A DNA stretch of 64,000 nt from CAZGMJ01 sp964526785 (GCA_964526785.1 CAZGMJ010000003.1:124001-188000); one strand, 5' to 3'. Positions 21,024 to 30,395 are shown, numbered from the stretch's first letter. Translations and numbers: made by a program. Notes: generated by a model not told the origin, from the sequence alone.

Positions 21024-21416
21024 TTACGGCATCGACGAAAGACGCACCGAATAGGTCAGTTCACGGCTCTCCGTCCTGTTTCGCCGGGCTGCCTTGGTCG
21101 CTGTTTCGACCTGAACCAGGTCCTCCGTGGCCGAAACCACAGTCACACTCAGAGCCCCCGCGCGGATGCCCAGGTCATTTACGTCGAGAACAACCGCCTC
21201 GCCGACCTCCATGGCGTTGGGCTTGCCGGCATGGGTTCGCACCCACGCCAGCCCGCTTGCCGAGAGGTTTCGCCGACAGGCACGCAGATATGCACCGTCG
21301 CTCTGGAAAATCATCGTTTTCGACCCGTCGCTCAGCACGAACATGACCGCCCCCACCAGCGCAAGCGCCACAATTACCATCACAAACACAAATCCGTTGT
21401 CTCTCGACTGCCTCAT
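21024..21416 (-). CDS. Pseudopilin-like membrane protein
   Basis: About 130 residues from the ATG at 21416 (MRQSRDNGFVFVMVIVALAL). The frame is open farther upstream, but that part is arginine/glycine-rich and overlaps the preceding gene. The basic leader, GF junction and long hydrophobic stretch resemble a prepilin N-terminus of the GspK/PilX kind, though the E+5 residue of classical prepilins is not seen. The remainder (LRACRRNLSASGLAWVRTHAG) is soluble. It is the last gene of the pseudopilus operon. Confidence 0.7.
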   Translation of the reverse strand: MRQSRDNGFVFVMVIVALALVGAVMFVLSDGSKTMIFQSDGAYLRACRRNLSASGLAWVRTHAGKPNAMEVGEAVVLDVNDLGIRAGALSVTVVSATEDLVQVETATKAARRNRTESRELTYSVRLSSMP

Positions 21417-21433
21417 TGCCTGCCCGCCCCTTC

Positions 21434-21916
21434 TCACAAGGCCCCCGCGAAATACACGTGCGAATTGGCCATCTTCTCCTGCACCTTCTTGCGAAGCTTC
21501 CGCCGAATGTGCGTCTGAATCTCCAGCGCCGAACCTGCATCTCCCTCCCTCCGGATCCTCCAGTCGATCACCGTGTTCGGCAGAGACCACGTCTTTCTCA
21601 TCCCATCCTCACCCGTATACCCGTCTCCGTCCTGCCGCCGCAGAACTCTTTCCTCGACGAATTCATAATGCACCTTCGTGTCGGCCAACTGAATCGAAAT
21701 CGCACCGTCGCCGGCGTCATCCACGCCAACCGCCCGGTCCATATCATCCTGCACGTGGCGCAGCATATCCAGCACGATCGTGTGTTCCTGCACCACCCGG
21801 CTTGACCGCGGAATATCTGTCACGATATCGGCGAACAACCTGTCGAGAATCATCGCCACGAACGGCATGAGCATGACAACGACCAGGACTTCAACCAGCA
21901 TAAATCCCCTGCGCAT
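21434..21916 (-). CDS. Prepilin-type protein (GspJ-like)
   Basis: About 160 residues. The N-terminus MRRGFMLVEVLVVVMLMPFV is a type IV prepilin leader: short basic leader, cleavage before F/M, glutamate at +5, then a hydrophobic helix. The ATG at 21916 has GGGAGGG eight bases upstream; a GTG two codons earlier would overlap the previous stop. The soluble part contains several aromatic and arginine-rich strands, as in minor pseudopilins. It would be cleaved and methylated by a prepilin peptidase, which is not encoded in this window. Confidence 0.82.
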   Translation of the reverse strand: MRRGFMLVEVLVVVMLMPFVAMILDRLFADIVTDIPRSSRVVQEHTIVLDMLRHVQDDMDRAVGVDDAGDGAISIQLADTKVHYEFVEERVLRRQDGDGYTGEDGMRKTWSLPNTVIDWRIRREGDAGSALEIQTHIRRKLRKKVQEKMANSHVYFAGAL

Positions 21917-21918
21917 AA

Positions 21919-22335
21919 TCACAGCCCTCCCGCAATCAGCGTCTCACGCGTCGTCGCGGCATTCGAGACGACATGGCGTGCAACATATCGCCTCATTACA
22001 ACCGTCACTTCCCTGCCATGCGCTTCCCCCCGCACCGCAGCCTCCACAAGTGTCGTCCCTTCCCACTGAGCCGCCCCGGGCGATTTGTCGACCTCACAGT
22101 TCAGCCTGGGCCAGAGCCGCTCGAAGTCCGCCTCCGCAATCGGCTCTCCCGTCGCACTGACGCTGTCCAACTGCGCCTGGGCCGCCGCAATACACCTCTG
22201 GCGAACGAGTTGGTACCGGTTGAATTTCGCAAATCCGTCGAGCGATATCGCAAGACCCATCAACACCATGCCCAGAACCGTCATTGCAACTATGAATTCG
22301 GCCAGCATAAACCCGGTTTGCCGCTTGCTGTTCAT
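21919..22335 (-). CDS. Prepilin-type protein (GspI/PilV-like)
   Basis: A 138-residue protein with a classical prepilin leader (KRQTGF, then MLAEFIVAMTVLGMVLMGLAI) and glutamate at position 5 after the cleavage glycine. The size and the SLDGFAKFNRYQLVRQRCIAAAQAQLDS segment fit a minor pseudopilin such as GspI. It sits between a GspF-like gene and a GspJ-like gene, in line with a compact type II secretion or competence-like pseudopilus. A GGAAGG sequence precedes the ATG. Confidence 0.82.
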   Translation of the reverse strand: MNSKRQTGFMLAEFIVAMTVLGMVLMGLAISLDGFAKFNRYQLVRQRCIAAAQAQLDSVSATGEPIAEADFERLWPRLNCEVDKSPGAAQWEGTTLVEAAVRGEAHGREVTVVMRRYVARHVVSNAATTRETLIAGGL

Positions 22336-22360
22336 CAGTACTTTCCGCCTTCCATCTGCA

Positions 22361-23842
22361 TCAGGGATACACTATCTCCGCCATTCGATGTATGATTTCC
22401 ACGGGCACCGAGAATATCGCATACACCACGAAGCCCACTGCCAGCGCCATGCAGATCGTCAAGCACGGCCAAAGCACGAACCGCGCCAGATTCACTCGAT
22501 AGCTGTAGTTGCTTCGATAGAAAGACTCCAGTGCCTCAAGCACTGTCACCGTATTGCCCGGATTCACCTGCTCATCGAAGGCCCATGCCAACGGCGCCCC
22601 CAACCCGCACCGTTTTGCCGAGTCAGATACGCTCTGACCCTGCTCAACCCCATTCAGCCACCTGCTCAGTCTCTCGCGGAAACGAGCGTTAACGTCCATT
22701 TCCAGCGTATTCGATATCGCCCGGTCGATCCTTGCATCCGCCCGAAGTGACAGACGCAACACCTCAATGGTCCTCGCCAGCGAATAATTCCGCTCGAACC
22801 AGTGCCAGATCGGCAAATACCATTTCACCCAGTCCGCCATCCTCGCTAATAGGCCCGGTTCGCCGGGCTGCCGCGGTCGAAATCGCCTGCGCATCCGTGA
22901 AACAAGAACGGAAAAACCAGCCAGGAAAACAGCCATGAGAAACAGCCAGCCATAGTCGAATAGAATGAATCGCCCCACATCCCGCAGAAGACGCGTGGGA
23001 GCAGGTAGAACTCCATCTGTTATTTCCGTCATGATTTCCGTGAAGCTGGGCAGAACGAACGTGAAAATATGCAATGTCACGATAGTCAGAATCAGCAGCA
23101 GCGCAATCGGATAGAAGACCCCGCCGGGACGAACCTTCTTGTCCTCTGCGGCCCTGGCCGCCATGTCCTTCCGTAAACTCGCCAGAGCCTCGGCGAGTTG
23201 ATTGCTCCGCTCGGCAACATCAATCATCGCAACAACGTGAGCGGGACAGCGAGGATATCCCCTTTTCACCGATTCGCTCAGCGAATGGCCCTGGACCAGC
23301 CATCTGCGAATGCTTCGAATCGCCCTGCCGGACTTTCCGCTCCTGCCCGCACCGGCCGCTTCGAGCGCCATCGGCAAGGGAAGGTGCTGCTCGATGCTTG
23401 AGCCAAGCGTCGAAACCACATCTGTCGTCACACTGCGGGTGGAGGTGGCGTTGTAGTAGATGCTCCCCCCAATCAAGAACACAACGGCAAAGAAGATGAT
23501 TAGGATGAGAAGCCCTGTTCCCGCCAGATTTGTCAGCAGAACAGTCCCCGTCACACAAATCAGCAATCCCAAAAAAGCAATCAGCAACCCCTTCGCCCAC
23601 CTCTGGGGCCACTCCGGCTCCTCCTGCCCGCGTCCGGCCAAAAGGACCGCCGCCATCGTCACCACGAAGAGTACCGGAATATACAGCATGGTCAAAAAGA
23701 GAGTCGATTCCAACTCCGTCGAAACCGCCCAGATAAAGAGTGCCGCGCACATCCCGATCACCCACACCACCGCAATCCCCGGCTTCTTCAGACCCAGCGT
23801 CCCGAACAGGACCAACAACATTAAAGCTATAGCTTCTGTCAT
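22361..23842 (-). CDS. Type II secretion system F-domain membrane protein (second GspF-like)
   Basis: About 493 residues from the ATG at 23842, which has GGAGG six bases upstream; the longer open frame would overlap the preceding gene. Several membrane helices fill residues 1-140, an extension not typical of GspF. Two F domains follow: one around GHSLSESVKRGYPRCPAHVV and a second around GVEQGQSVSDSAKRC, each followed by hydrophobic helices. GspF proteins form the inner-membrane platform contacted by the GspE ATPase. This is the second F-type protein in the operon; an added N-terminal membrane region distinguishes it from the upstream canonical copy. Confidence 0.85.
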   Translation of the reverse strand: MTEAIALMLLVLFGTLGLKKPGIAVVWVIGMCAALFIWAVSTELESTLFLTMLYIPVLFVVTMAAVLLAGRGQEEPEWPQRWAKGLLIAFLGLLICVTGTVLLTNLAGTGLLILIIFFAVVFLIGGSIYYNATSTRSVTTDVVSTLGSSIEQHLPLPMALEAAGAGRSGKSGRAIRSIRRWLVQGHSLSESVKRGYPRCPAHVVAMIDVAERSNQLAEALASLRKDMAARAAEDKKVRPGGVFYPIALLLILTIVTLHIFTFVLPSFTEIMTEITDGVLPAPTRLLRDVGRFILFDYGWLFLMAVFLAGFSVLVSRMRRRFRPRQPGEPGLLARMADWVKWYLPIWHWFERNYSLARTIEVLRLSLRADARIDRAISNTLEMDVNARFRERLSRWLNGVEQGQSVSDSAKRCGLGAPLAWAFDEQVNPGNTVTVLEALESFYRSNYSYRVNLARFVLWPCLTICMALAVGFVVYAIFSVPVEIIHRMAEIVYP

Positions 23843-23859
23843 AATGCCTCCAACGCCTC

Positions 23860-25059
23860 CTACCCGCTCAGTGCGTTGACAACCCGAATCATCGGCAGGA
23901 ACATCGCCATCACGCACAGCGCAACAATCCCGCCAACCCCGATCAGCATCATAGGCATCAACACGGTTTGCAGTCTCGCCTGGCCGAACCGCGCCTGCTC
24001 CGCATACATCTGCCCCAGACTGTACAGATTGTCCTGCAGTTCATTGCGTTGGGCGCCGAGTTGAACCGAATACAGGAACAGCTTCGGTATCACTCGACAT
24101 AAATGGCCGGCCTCCAGTATGCCCGTCCCCTTCTCAACCTCCTCAGCCAGCACCTCGCTCTCCTGCACCAGCGTCTCGCTGCCCGTCGAATCCGCAGCCA
24201 GCCGCAAACACGTTGGCATATCAGCGCCCGCCGCCACCATCATCGCCATCGCCTCGGCCATTCTGCTCAGCAAACTGGCGTAATACACCCGCCCTATGAT
24301 CGGTATCTTCAAAAACAATGTCTCTCTCGTCCGGCGCCCCGCCGGGAAAGAAGACGACATCGCCAGCAGCAGCACAATAGCCCCGATTGCGCACGCCACC
24401 GCAATCCAGAACGGGATCACGTTGCGGGCCATAGCCAGAAAGGCCCTGGTCAACTCCGGCAGATTCGCCGAGCCGGTCAAATCCAGAAGGATAGGCTCGA
24501 ACTGCGGAATGATGAACATGAACACAACCGTCAGAATCGCCGCACCCAGCAGCAACACAACCGCAGGATAACCCATGGCCTCGAAAATGATCCTTCGCGT
24601 ATGGTTTGCCAGTTCGAGATGCCTGTTGAGGCTGTTGAGCATCTCGCTGAGCCGACCCGTTTCCACCCCCGCCTTCAATATCCGCCCGTAAAGCGGAGGA
24701 AAACGCTTCTGTCGCTTCTCAAACGCCTCATCAATCGGCGTGCCCGACTCCAGATCGCTCGCCACTTCATCAATCAGATTCCGCATGGACTTGGACTCGA
24801 TATCCTCCGACAGCTCCCGGAGCCCTCTCTCCAGCGGAATGCCCGCCTTCGTCAGCGAGGCGAGTTGCTGATTGAAGAGCACGAACTCACTCCGCCCGAT
24901 GGGCGTGGCCGGCTCTTTCGGCTTGGCTTTCTCCACCGAATGGACATCGAGCTGCATCTGCCCGAGATTCTCGCGTGCCTCCTCGCGCGAACCGGCCTCG
25001 ATGGTCCCCTTCATCAGTCGGCCCGCTGAGGTTAAAGCCTTATACTCGAATATCGCCAT
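23860..25059 (-). CDS. gspF: Type II secretion system inner-membrane platform protein GspF
   Basis: About 399 residues, starting at MAIFEYKALTSAGRLMKGTI, the standard GspF/PilC N-terminus, with GAAAGGAACGGCAG before the ATG. Two repeated F domains (about 60-180 and 270-390) each end in membrane helices, for example VVLLLGAAILTVVFMFIIPQF. Length and layout match canonical GspF/PilC. It would anchor the ATPase and the pseudopilus at the inner membrane. It lies directly downstream of the exported hypothetical protein and 17 bp before the second F-type gene. Confidence 0.93.
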   Translation of the reverse strand: MAIFEYKALTSAGRLMKGTIEAGSREEARENLGQMQLDVHSVEKAKPKEPATPIGRSEFVLFNQQLASLTKAGIPLERGLRELSEDIESKSMRNLIDEVASDLESGTPIDEAFEKRQKRFPPLYGRILKAGVETGRLSEMLNSLNRHLELANHTRRIIFEAMGYPAVVLLLGAAILTVVFMFIIPQFEPILLDLTGSANLPELTRAFLAMARNVIPFWIAVACAIGAIVLLLAMSSSFPAGRRTRETLFLKIPIIGRVYYASLLSRMAEAMAMMVAAGADMPTCLRLAADSTGSETLVQESEVLAEEVEKGTGILEAGHLCRVIPKLFLYSVQLGAQRNELQDNLYSLGQMYAEQARFGQARLQTVLMPMMLIGVGGIVALCVMAMFLPMIRVVNALSG

Positions 25060-25106
25060 CTGCCGTTCCTTTCTGTCGAAAACCACCGCCCGAAAACACC
25101 TACGAA

Positions 25107-26150
25107 TCAGTCCTCCCGGCCAACCCGAAGCTTGTATTCGAAACCATCTTTGGGATCACCGCCCTTCGGCACAGCCGCCTTCAGAACACCGTGGCGAGCC
25201 CCGCCCTCATACTCGAAAGACTCGTCGTCGAGCGGGTCGTTCGGCACGGGCACCTGTGCAATCGCAACCAGACTGCCGGGAAGCCGCCCGTTCTCTCCTG
25301 CAAACAAACGAATCGCCTCGATACATTGCAGCAGCTTTCGCTGGCGAAGCAGGCGGTTGCTTATCAGCCGAACCTTGTTATGCGCTGGCGCCAACTGCCC
25401 GATCATCGCCCGAGCCGTCAGCAGATTATACTGCCTCCTGATGTTAGCGATCTCAGCGTCAAGGGTCTTGGCAACATCAATTAGCGGCGTCTTCAAATCC
25501 TCGAGCGCCTGATAAAGGCTCGGACTCCCTCTCTGCTGGATGAATTGCTCGATTTCGCCGTACATCAGCGCTGCAATGGCGATCCCTACCAGATTCTGCG
25601 TCAGATTCTCAGCCCGTCCCAGATGCTCCGCCATGATCAGCCCCGTACCGATGGTCGCGGCGGCCTTCTCATATTGCCCGTGCGCAAGCTCCAGGTGTGC
25701 CCGCAAACACAACCCCTTGGCAAGCGTGCGGTATTCGCTCAGATTGGCAGGCAACCTTCCCGGGACAAATGCAGGCCACTGGCTTTTCCTGCACGCCGCC
25801 GCCTGATCGAGATACGTAAATGCAGTCCCAAAACCGTCAAGGACCTCTCGCACCCTATCTAACGGCATCTGCCCCGGCTGCATCTTGCGCCACTGATCTA
25901 TCTTCTCGGAAGGCACATCGCTTGGCGCCGCCTGCACCGCCAGTCCGTAAAGCGGCACCGCATCGGCATCGATCAAATCCTCCGCAGCCGGAACGAAATG
26001 CAGTTGCCTGGCCGTCGCGCCGGCTTCGGCGGGCCAGATTGTCAGCTCAACCTCCCTGCCACACGCAAGAGTTCCGCTCAGAAGCCACAGGACAACATAC
26101 CAAACCGCCACAAATCTCACACGAACAGCCTTCATCATCGTCTCAGTCAT
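25107..26150 (-). CDS. Exported protein of unknown function inside the pseudopilus operon
   Basis: About 347 residues, not recognised. The ATG at 26150 overlaps the GspE stop as TAATG and has GGCAGG just upstream, so it is translationally coupled. A signal peptide is clear (VRFVAVWYVVLWLLSGTLACG); the cysteine near its end leaves a lipoprotein possible, though no strict lipobox is seen. The mature part is largely helical (LRAHLELAHGQYEKAAATIGTGL) and ends in a glycine/aspartate-rich segment resembling C-termini of planctomycete secretion-associated proteins. Position suggests a periplasmic or pilus-assembly accessory role. Confidence 0.75.
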   Translation of the reverse strand: MTETMMKAVRVRFVAVWYVVLWLLSGTLACGREVELTIWPAEAGATARQLHFVPAAEDLIDADAVPLYGLAVQAAPSDVPSEKIDQWRKMQPGQMPLDRVREVLDGFGTAFTYLDQAAACRKSQWPAFVPGRLPANLSEYRTLAKGLCLRAHLELAHGQYEKAAATIGTGLIMAEHLGRAENLTQNLVGIAIAALMYGEIEQFIQQRGSPSLYQALEDLKTPLIDVAKTLDAEIANIRRQYNLLTARAMIGQLAPAHNKVRLISNRLLRQRKLLQCIEAIRLFAGENGRLPGSLVAIAQVPVPNDPLDDESFEYEGGARHGVLKAAVPKGGDPKDGFEYKLRVGRED

Positions 26151-27364
26151 TACCTGCCACAAATACTGTTGAGTTCATCCTGCGTTGTAACGCCCTCGGC
26201 AACCAGCCGCTGACCGTCACCAAGCATATTCAGATGCCCCCGCTCGAGCAGTATGCCCTCAATCTCTTCGATATCGGATTTTGCCAGTATCGCGCGCCGA
26301 AGCGCAGCGTCCAGTTCAACCAGTTCCGCGATTAATACCCTGCCCCTGTAACCCGTTCCGAAGCATTCCTCGCAACCGACCGCCTCGAACGCCCCGCTCG
26401 CCCTCTCCCGCTTCCTGCAATTCCGACACAGCCTGCGAACCAGCCGTTGATTCAACACCGCCGAAACGCTCGACGTCACCTGATATGGCTCGACCCCCAT
26501 CTCCAGCAGCCGTAACAATGCCCCGGCCGGTGTCCCGCTGTGCATCGTGCTCATCAGTAAATGGCCCGTCAGCCCCGCCTCTACGGCAATCCGCGCAGTT
26601 TCCGCATCCCGAATCTCTCCTATCATTAAGACCTGAGGATCCTGCCTCAGCAGCGACCGCAAAGCCGTCGCAAACGTCATCTCCCCGTGCGGACTGATCT
26701 GAACCTGTGTCGCATTGTCTATCTCGATCTCCACCGGGTCCTCCAGCGTCACAACGCTCTTGCCCGGAGACTGCTCGAGTATGTGCCGCAGCAGCGCCGC
26801 AAGCGTGGTGCTCTTGCCGCTGCCCGCCGGCCCTGTAACCAGCAGAACACCCTGGCTCGACGCCGCAATCCGCCGCAGCGAGTCCAGAACGGCATCGCTG
26901 AAACCCAACTGATCCAGCCGCACCAACTCCTCGTTCGTATAAAACAGTCGTATTACCGCCCGCTGACCGTGAATCGTCGGAAATACCGCCAATCGCTGGT
27001 CTACCACGCTCTGATCGGCACCCGGTATACGAATCCGCCCCTCCTGCGGTATATCATTGCGATACGTCAGAAGTCCCCCAAGAACCTTCAGTCTCGCGAT
27101 CACATTGTCCGACAACACCTTCGGCAGTCTCTCGACGGTGTTGAGCACGCCATCAAGCCGAAATCGCACAACCAGCCCCGATGCCCTCGGCTCGAAATGC
27201 ACATCGCTCGCCCCGCTCGCCACCGCCCGCTCCAGCAACTCATCCACAAGCGAAACGACATCCTGTGCTTCTTTTCGCTCACCAAAAGGCTCGTTGTGGC
27301 GGTCACTCATATCCATGACGAATCCGGTCAGTCCTGCATATTCTCCTGATTCTTGTCTCTGCAC
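26150..27364 (-). CDS. gspE: Type II/IV secretion ATPase GspE/PilB family, short form
   Basis: Hexameric ATPase that powers pseudopilus assembly. Walker A GPAGSGKST is near residues 175-183, the Asp box near VTLEDPVEI, Walker B near LLRQDPQVLMIGEIRD, and the His box near STMHSGTPAGALL. A C-terminal four-cysteine zinc site (CRNC, then CEEC) is present. At about 400 residues it lacks the N-terminal MshEN/GspL-binding domain of full-length GspE. The start is uncertain: the frame opens at a GTG at 27364, and ATGs at 27316 and 27310 are equally plausible. It is the first gene of the operon, divergent from the ECF sigma gene at 27498. Confidence 0.92.
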   Translation of the reverse strand: MQRQESGEYAGLTGFVMDMSDRHNEPFGERKEAQDVVSLVDELLERAVASGASDVHFEPRASGLVVRFRLDGVLNTVERLPKVLSDNVIARLKVLGGLLTYRNDIPQEGRIRIPGADQSVVDQRLAVFPTIHGQRAVIRLFYTNEELVRLDQLGFSDAVLDSLRRIAASSQGVLLVTGPAGSGKSTTLAALLRHILEQSPGKSVVTLEDPVEIEIDNATQVQISPHGEMTFATALRSLLRQDPQVLMIGEIRDAETARIAVEAGLTGHLLMSTMHSGTPAGALLRLLEMGVEPYQVTSSVSAVLNQRLVRRLCRNCRKRERASGAFEAVGCEECFGTGYRGRVLIAELVELDAALRRAILAKSDIEEIEGILLERGHLNMLGDGQRLVAEGVTTQDELNSICGR

Positions 27365-27497
27365 TCATAAGGACGCGGCACACCCTGCAGTGTTAATCGC
27401 AAAAAAGTAAGTTTTTCCGATAATCCACCGCGCTTTCTGTGTTAACATATACCGTAGCGTTGCGTCTTATATACGGATCAACGTTGAAACGATTGAG

Positions 27498-28085
27498 ATG
27501 ATGTCCATGTTCGGTAAAGCCGTAAGCCACAAGCACATCTGGGACTTCCCGGTCGACGCGGCCGTGGAGCAGAACCAGAGGTGGGTCCTCGCCGCCATGC
27601 AGCGGCATGGCCAGGATTTGGTCACTATGCTGTGGCGCATTCTGGGCAATGAACAGGACGTGTGCGACGCATATCAGAACACGTTCCTCAAACTGGCGCA
27701 TCATCACAGACAGAAGAAACCTAAACACATAAAGGCGTACCTCTTTCGAACGGCCGGCAATGTTGCAATCTCCATGTTGCGACGTCGCACGGCCGAAAAG
27801 AACCGAATCGCTCACGCGGAAATCCCGAACAAAAATCCGGATTCGCCGTTTAACGAACTGGACGCAAGGTACCTTCAGGAAGAGCTCAGAGACTGTATTG
27901 CGAAACTGCCGGAGCATCTCCGCAATGTGATCGCTCTGCGGGACTTGGCCGAAATGCCGTATTCGCAGGTCGGCCGCATGCTGGGTATCTCAACTGCCAC
28001 GGCCAGAGTGTACAGATGTAAGGCCGTACAGCTATTGGCCTTGTGGATGGGTAGAAAAGAGAACAACCATGGCTGCGAAACATAG
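27498..28085 (+). CDS. ECF-type RNA polymerase sigma factor
   Basis: A 195-residue sigma-70 family protein. Region 2 includes LWRILGNEQDVCDAYQNTFLKLAHH (about 45-69) and KHIKAYLFRTAGNVAISMLRR. Region 4 lies at about 132-180 (LPEHLRNVIALRDLAEMPYSQVGRMLG). It is the first plus-strand gene of a run that continues through an overlapping zinc-type anti-sigma gene (17 bp overlap) and then the chaperone trio. The natural inference is that it responds to an envelope or protein-quality signal and may drive the downstream chaperone genes. Confidence 0.92.
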   Translation: MMSMFGKAVSHKHIWDFPVDAAVEQNQRWVLAAMQRHGQDLVTMLWRILGNEQDVCDAYQNTFLKLAHHHRQKKPKHIKAYLFRTAGNVAISMLRRRTAEKNRIAHAEIPNKNPDSPFNELDARYLQEELRDCIAKLPEHLRNVIALRDLAEMPYSQVGRMLGISTATARVYRCKAVQLLALWMGRKENNHGCET

Positions 28086-28560
28086 TAATCGATGCAAGAA
28101 AATCCGTTCGCGTTTGCACCGAATAACCGACAGGTATATCGGACTGGATACGCCCTGGATACGCCGTCATGTGATCGCATGTCCCCGGTGCCGGAAACGC
28201 CTCGCTTCGGCCGCTCGCGTAGAAATCGCTCTGGCGTCCCTGAAGTCCCAACCACACGCGATAGCCCTTCTTTCCCGCGCTAACGCCCAAACAGTGAACG
28301 TACTCAAGCATAGCCTCCGCCGGGCGCCCGGGGCCGATGCACTCAGAAAAGCGATTCCCGAACCGAAACTCGCTGAACGACTCGGCTCGTGTAGAAATAC
28401 CGTCGTCAATACCGCAGCCTGCATGGCCATACTCATCCTGATGAAGGTCGGCGTGTTTTCTTCCGTTGACAACTTCCACGATCAGGGCGAACAGCTTGTC
28501 CACCGTTATTATGCAGATCGCGCCGGACAGGACCTCGCTGACGAAATATTCAGCGCCTGA
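28069..28560 (+). CDS. Zinc-type anti-sigma factor (ZAS-like), single-pass membrane protein
   Basis: A 163-residue protein overlapping the sigma gene by 17 bp. Residues 36-43 read HVIACPRC, an exact H-x3-C-x2-C motif of zinc-binding anti-sigma factors, within a helical N-terminal domain (about 1-60). A hydrophobic stretch (about 116-130, VVNTAACMAILILMKVGVF) could be the membrane anchor, with a short extracytoplasmic tail of about 30 residues. In this family the N-terminal domain holds the sigma factor inactive until a signal releases it. No overall family match beyond the motif is claimed. Confidence 0.75.
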   Translation: MAAKHSNRCKKIRSRLHRITDRYIGLDTPWIRRHVIACPRCRKRLASAARVEIALASLKSQPHAIALLSRANAQTVNVLKHSLRRAPGADALRKAIPEPKLAERLGSCRNTVVNTAACMAILILMKVGVFSSVDNFHDQGEQLVHRYYADRAGQDLADEIFSA

Positions 28561-28988
28561 CCGGGGGAACCCGACAATCTGCAAAAAACACCGCATCCAG
28601 TCGGCCCCGACACGCCGTTAATCCCCATCCTATCGGACGCCGCACAGACGGCCCTCTCCTTTTTTGATGGCCCCGCCTTTGTTTCCTATATTTTACGTGA
28701 TGGTTCCTTCAGACTGTCTGAGTACGCGAATCTTGCTCACGACAAAATACCCTGCAGGAACCGTCCTCGGAGACCAGCGTATTTCCGGGCAAAACACGGA
28801 AATGAAACTTCTTTCGCGTTCCTGCCCGTGGCTACCTTCGAGAGAAACAATCCGACATGGACTGGTCGGATAAATCGAGATGGCGGGACGCCACTGAAGA
28901 CATCCGCTCGAAGCGGCAGACGGCGGATGCTAACGAAAGGTCGCAGACTCTATGTCTGCAGGCCGATTTGTTGTTTGAGATCGGAAAA
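28561..28988. other. Intergenic region before the chaperone operon
   Basis: About 430 bp to the preferred start of the GrpE-domain gene. The reading frame is open upstream to another ATG at 28857, so the last third could be coding. The remainder has no recognisable gene. A GGAACC/CGTAT pair at 28757-28782 resembles an ECF promoter. Confidence 0.55.
28757..28782 (+). promoter_or_regulatory. Possible ECF-sigma promoter
   Basis: GGAACC at 28757-28762 is followed after 15 bases by CGTAT at 28778-28782. GGAAC-type -35 and CGTA/CGTC-type -10 boxes are the usual layout for ECF promoters. It lies between the sigma/anti-sigma pair and the chaperone genes. No second copy was found upstream of the sigma gene itself, so support is weak. 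Confidence 0.3.
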
Positions 28989-30347
28989 ATGCTCAAGAAA
29001 CTTGCAATCCTGGGCCTGGTACTTCTGATCGCCGGCGCCGGCCTCCAGAAATGGAACCTCGCAAGCAAGAAGAAGGAGCAGCAGGAAATCGCCGCCTGGA
29101 AACAGAGATACGGCTCAGAAGCAGACAAGTACCTGGACCAATACAATCGATGGCTCAGCCTGCCACCCCAAAACAGGCCCGACTCGCCTTTTGCCCGGAC
29201 AGACGAAAACCGGGAAGAGAGCGACGTCGGACGGGAGTTTACACAGCACGGCCGGTTCATGGCGGACCTCGACAAACTGGCAAGCGGCCAGATGGAAATA
29301 CACCCCTTTGCCGACGTGCTCTATGGACCCAAATGGCGGGACAAACTGGCCGACTACAAGAAACGCCAGGAAGATCGCGAATTCATGATGACCGCCGCAA
29401 TTGTCTCGGCCGGCATCGGATTCGCAGTTTTGAGCCTTTCGCTGTTGGCAGGTGTCGTACTGCTCCTCGGCCGGCAGATCTCTGGTGGCCGAAAAGTGTG
29501 GATGCTGCTCAAATCCAGATGCAGGAGATATAGGCAGAACCATCGCCGCGATCGCGAGAACACAGGATCCGATGCCCCGGAAAGCACCGACTGCAACGAA
29601 GATGCATCAAACCAACCCGCATATGCATCGGCGCCCCCCTCTGCCGGTTCCTCTGACAGACTAAGCGTGCTGCTTTCCGACACCAGATCCAGCATTCGCG
29701 AGCCGTCTCCGTACATCGCCCTCGATGAACCGCCGCTCGCTTTTGCTGAACAGGACCAGACTGCCACCGCCACCCTGCCGTCGCCGACGGAGAGTACCCT
29801 CAGATGCCAGACGGAAAGCTTGGAAAGACAAATGCAGGAAGTGCGACAAATGGCTCAGAACGCAAAGGAAACAACACTCGAGAACTCCAGGCCGCTCAAT
29901 ACCGCCCTGACCGAACTGACCCAGCAGGTCTCGGCCATACGCGAATACGCCGCCTGCCAACAGCAGCGCATGGAGAAACTGCAGGACGGTTATGACTGGA
30001 ACATCGTGCGAACGTTCTGTCTGAGGGTCATTCGATGTATCGACAACCTCGAATCGCGGATCGAACGACTCGCCGAACAGGATGCCGAAACAACCCAGCT
30101 CGAGGAGGTCAGAGACGAATTGGTCTTTGCCCTCGAGTCCAGCGGCGTCGAGCAATTCCGCCCGAAGGTGCACAGCCATTATCGCGGACAGGAAAAACTC
30201 GCCGAAGCCGTCAAAGAAAAGCAGGACTGTACGGACCCGGAAATGTCCGGGCGAATAGCCCGAATCATACGTCCCGGATACCAGTATTTCATCGACGAAG
30301 AGAATGTCAAGGTGGTGCGCACCGCACAGGTCCAACTGTTTGCCTGA
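28989..30347 (+). CDS. Membrane protein with C-terminal GrpE-like domain
   Basis: About 452 residues from ATG 28989, which places the first membrane helix (4-20, KLAILGLVLLIAGAGL) at the N-terminus; an in-frame ATG at 28857 adds 44 polar residues. A soluble loop of about 110 residues leads to a second helix (134-159, IVSAGIGFAVLSLSLLAGVV). Then come a basic and low-complexity linker, a coiled coil (about 270-320) and a GrpE-like domain (about 330-452, with RPKVHSHYRGQEKLAEAV and IARIIRPGYQYFIDEENVKVV). GrpE is the nucleotide exchange factor of Hsp70. With both termini inside, the GrpE part is cytosolic and held at the membrane. It is followed directly by an Hsp70 gene. Confidence 0.82.
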   Translation: MLKKLAILGLVLLIAGAGLQKWNLASKKKEQQEIAAWKQRYGSEADKYLDQYNRWLSLPPQNRPDSPFARTDENREESDVGREFTQHGRFMADLDKLASGQMEIHPFADVLYGPKWRDKLADYKKRQEDREFMMTAAIVSAGIGFAVLSLSLLAGVVLLLGRQISGGRKVWMLLKSRCRRYRQNHRRDRENTGSDAPESTDCNEDASNQPAYASAPPSAGSSDRLSVLLSDTRSSIREPSPYIALDEPPLAFAEQDQTATATLPSPTESTLRCQTESLERQMQEVRQMAQNAKETTLENSRPLNTALTELTQQVSAIREYAACQQQRMEKLQDGYDWNIVRTFCLRVIRCIDNLESRIERLAEQDAETTQLEEVRDELVFALESSGVEQFRPKVHSHYRGQEKLAEAVKEKQDCTDPEMSGRIARIIRPGYQYFIDEENVKVVRTAQVQLFA

Positions 30348-30395
30348 GCGGCGCACGCCGAATAACAAAATGCCCAAGCGGTAAGAGGTGTACAA

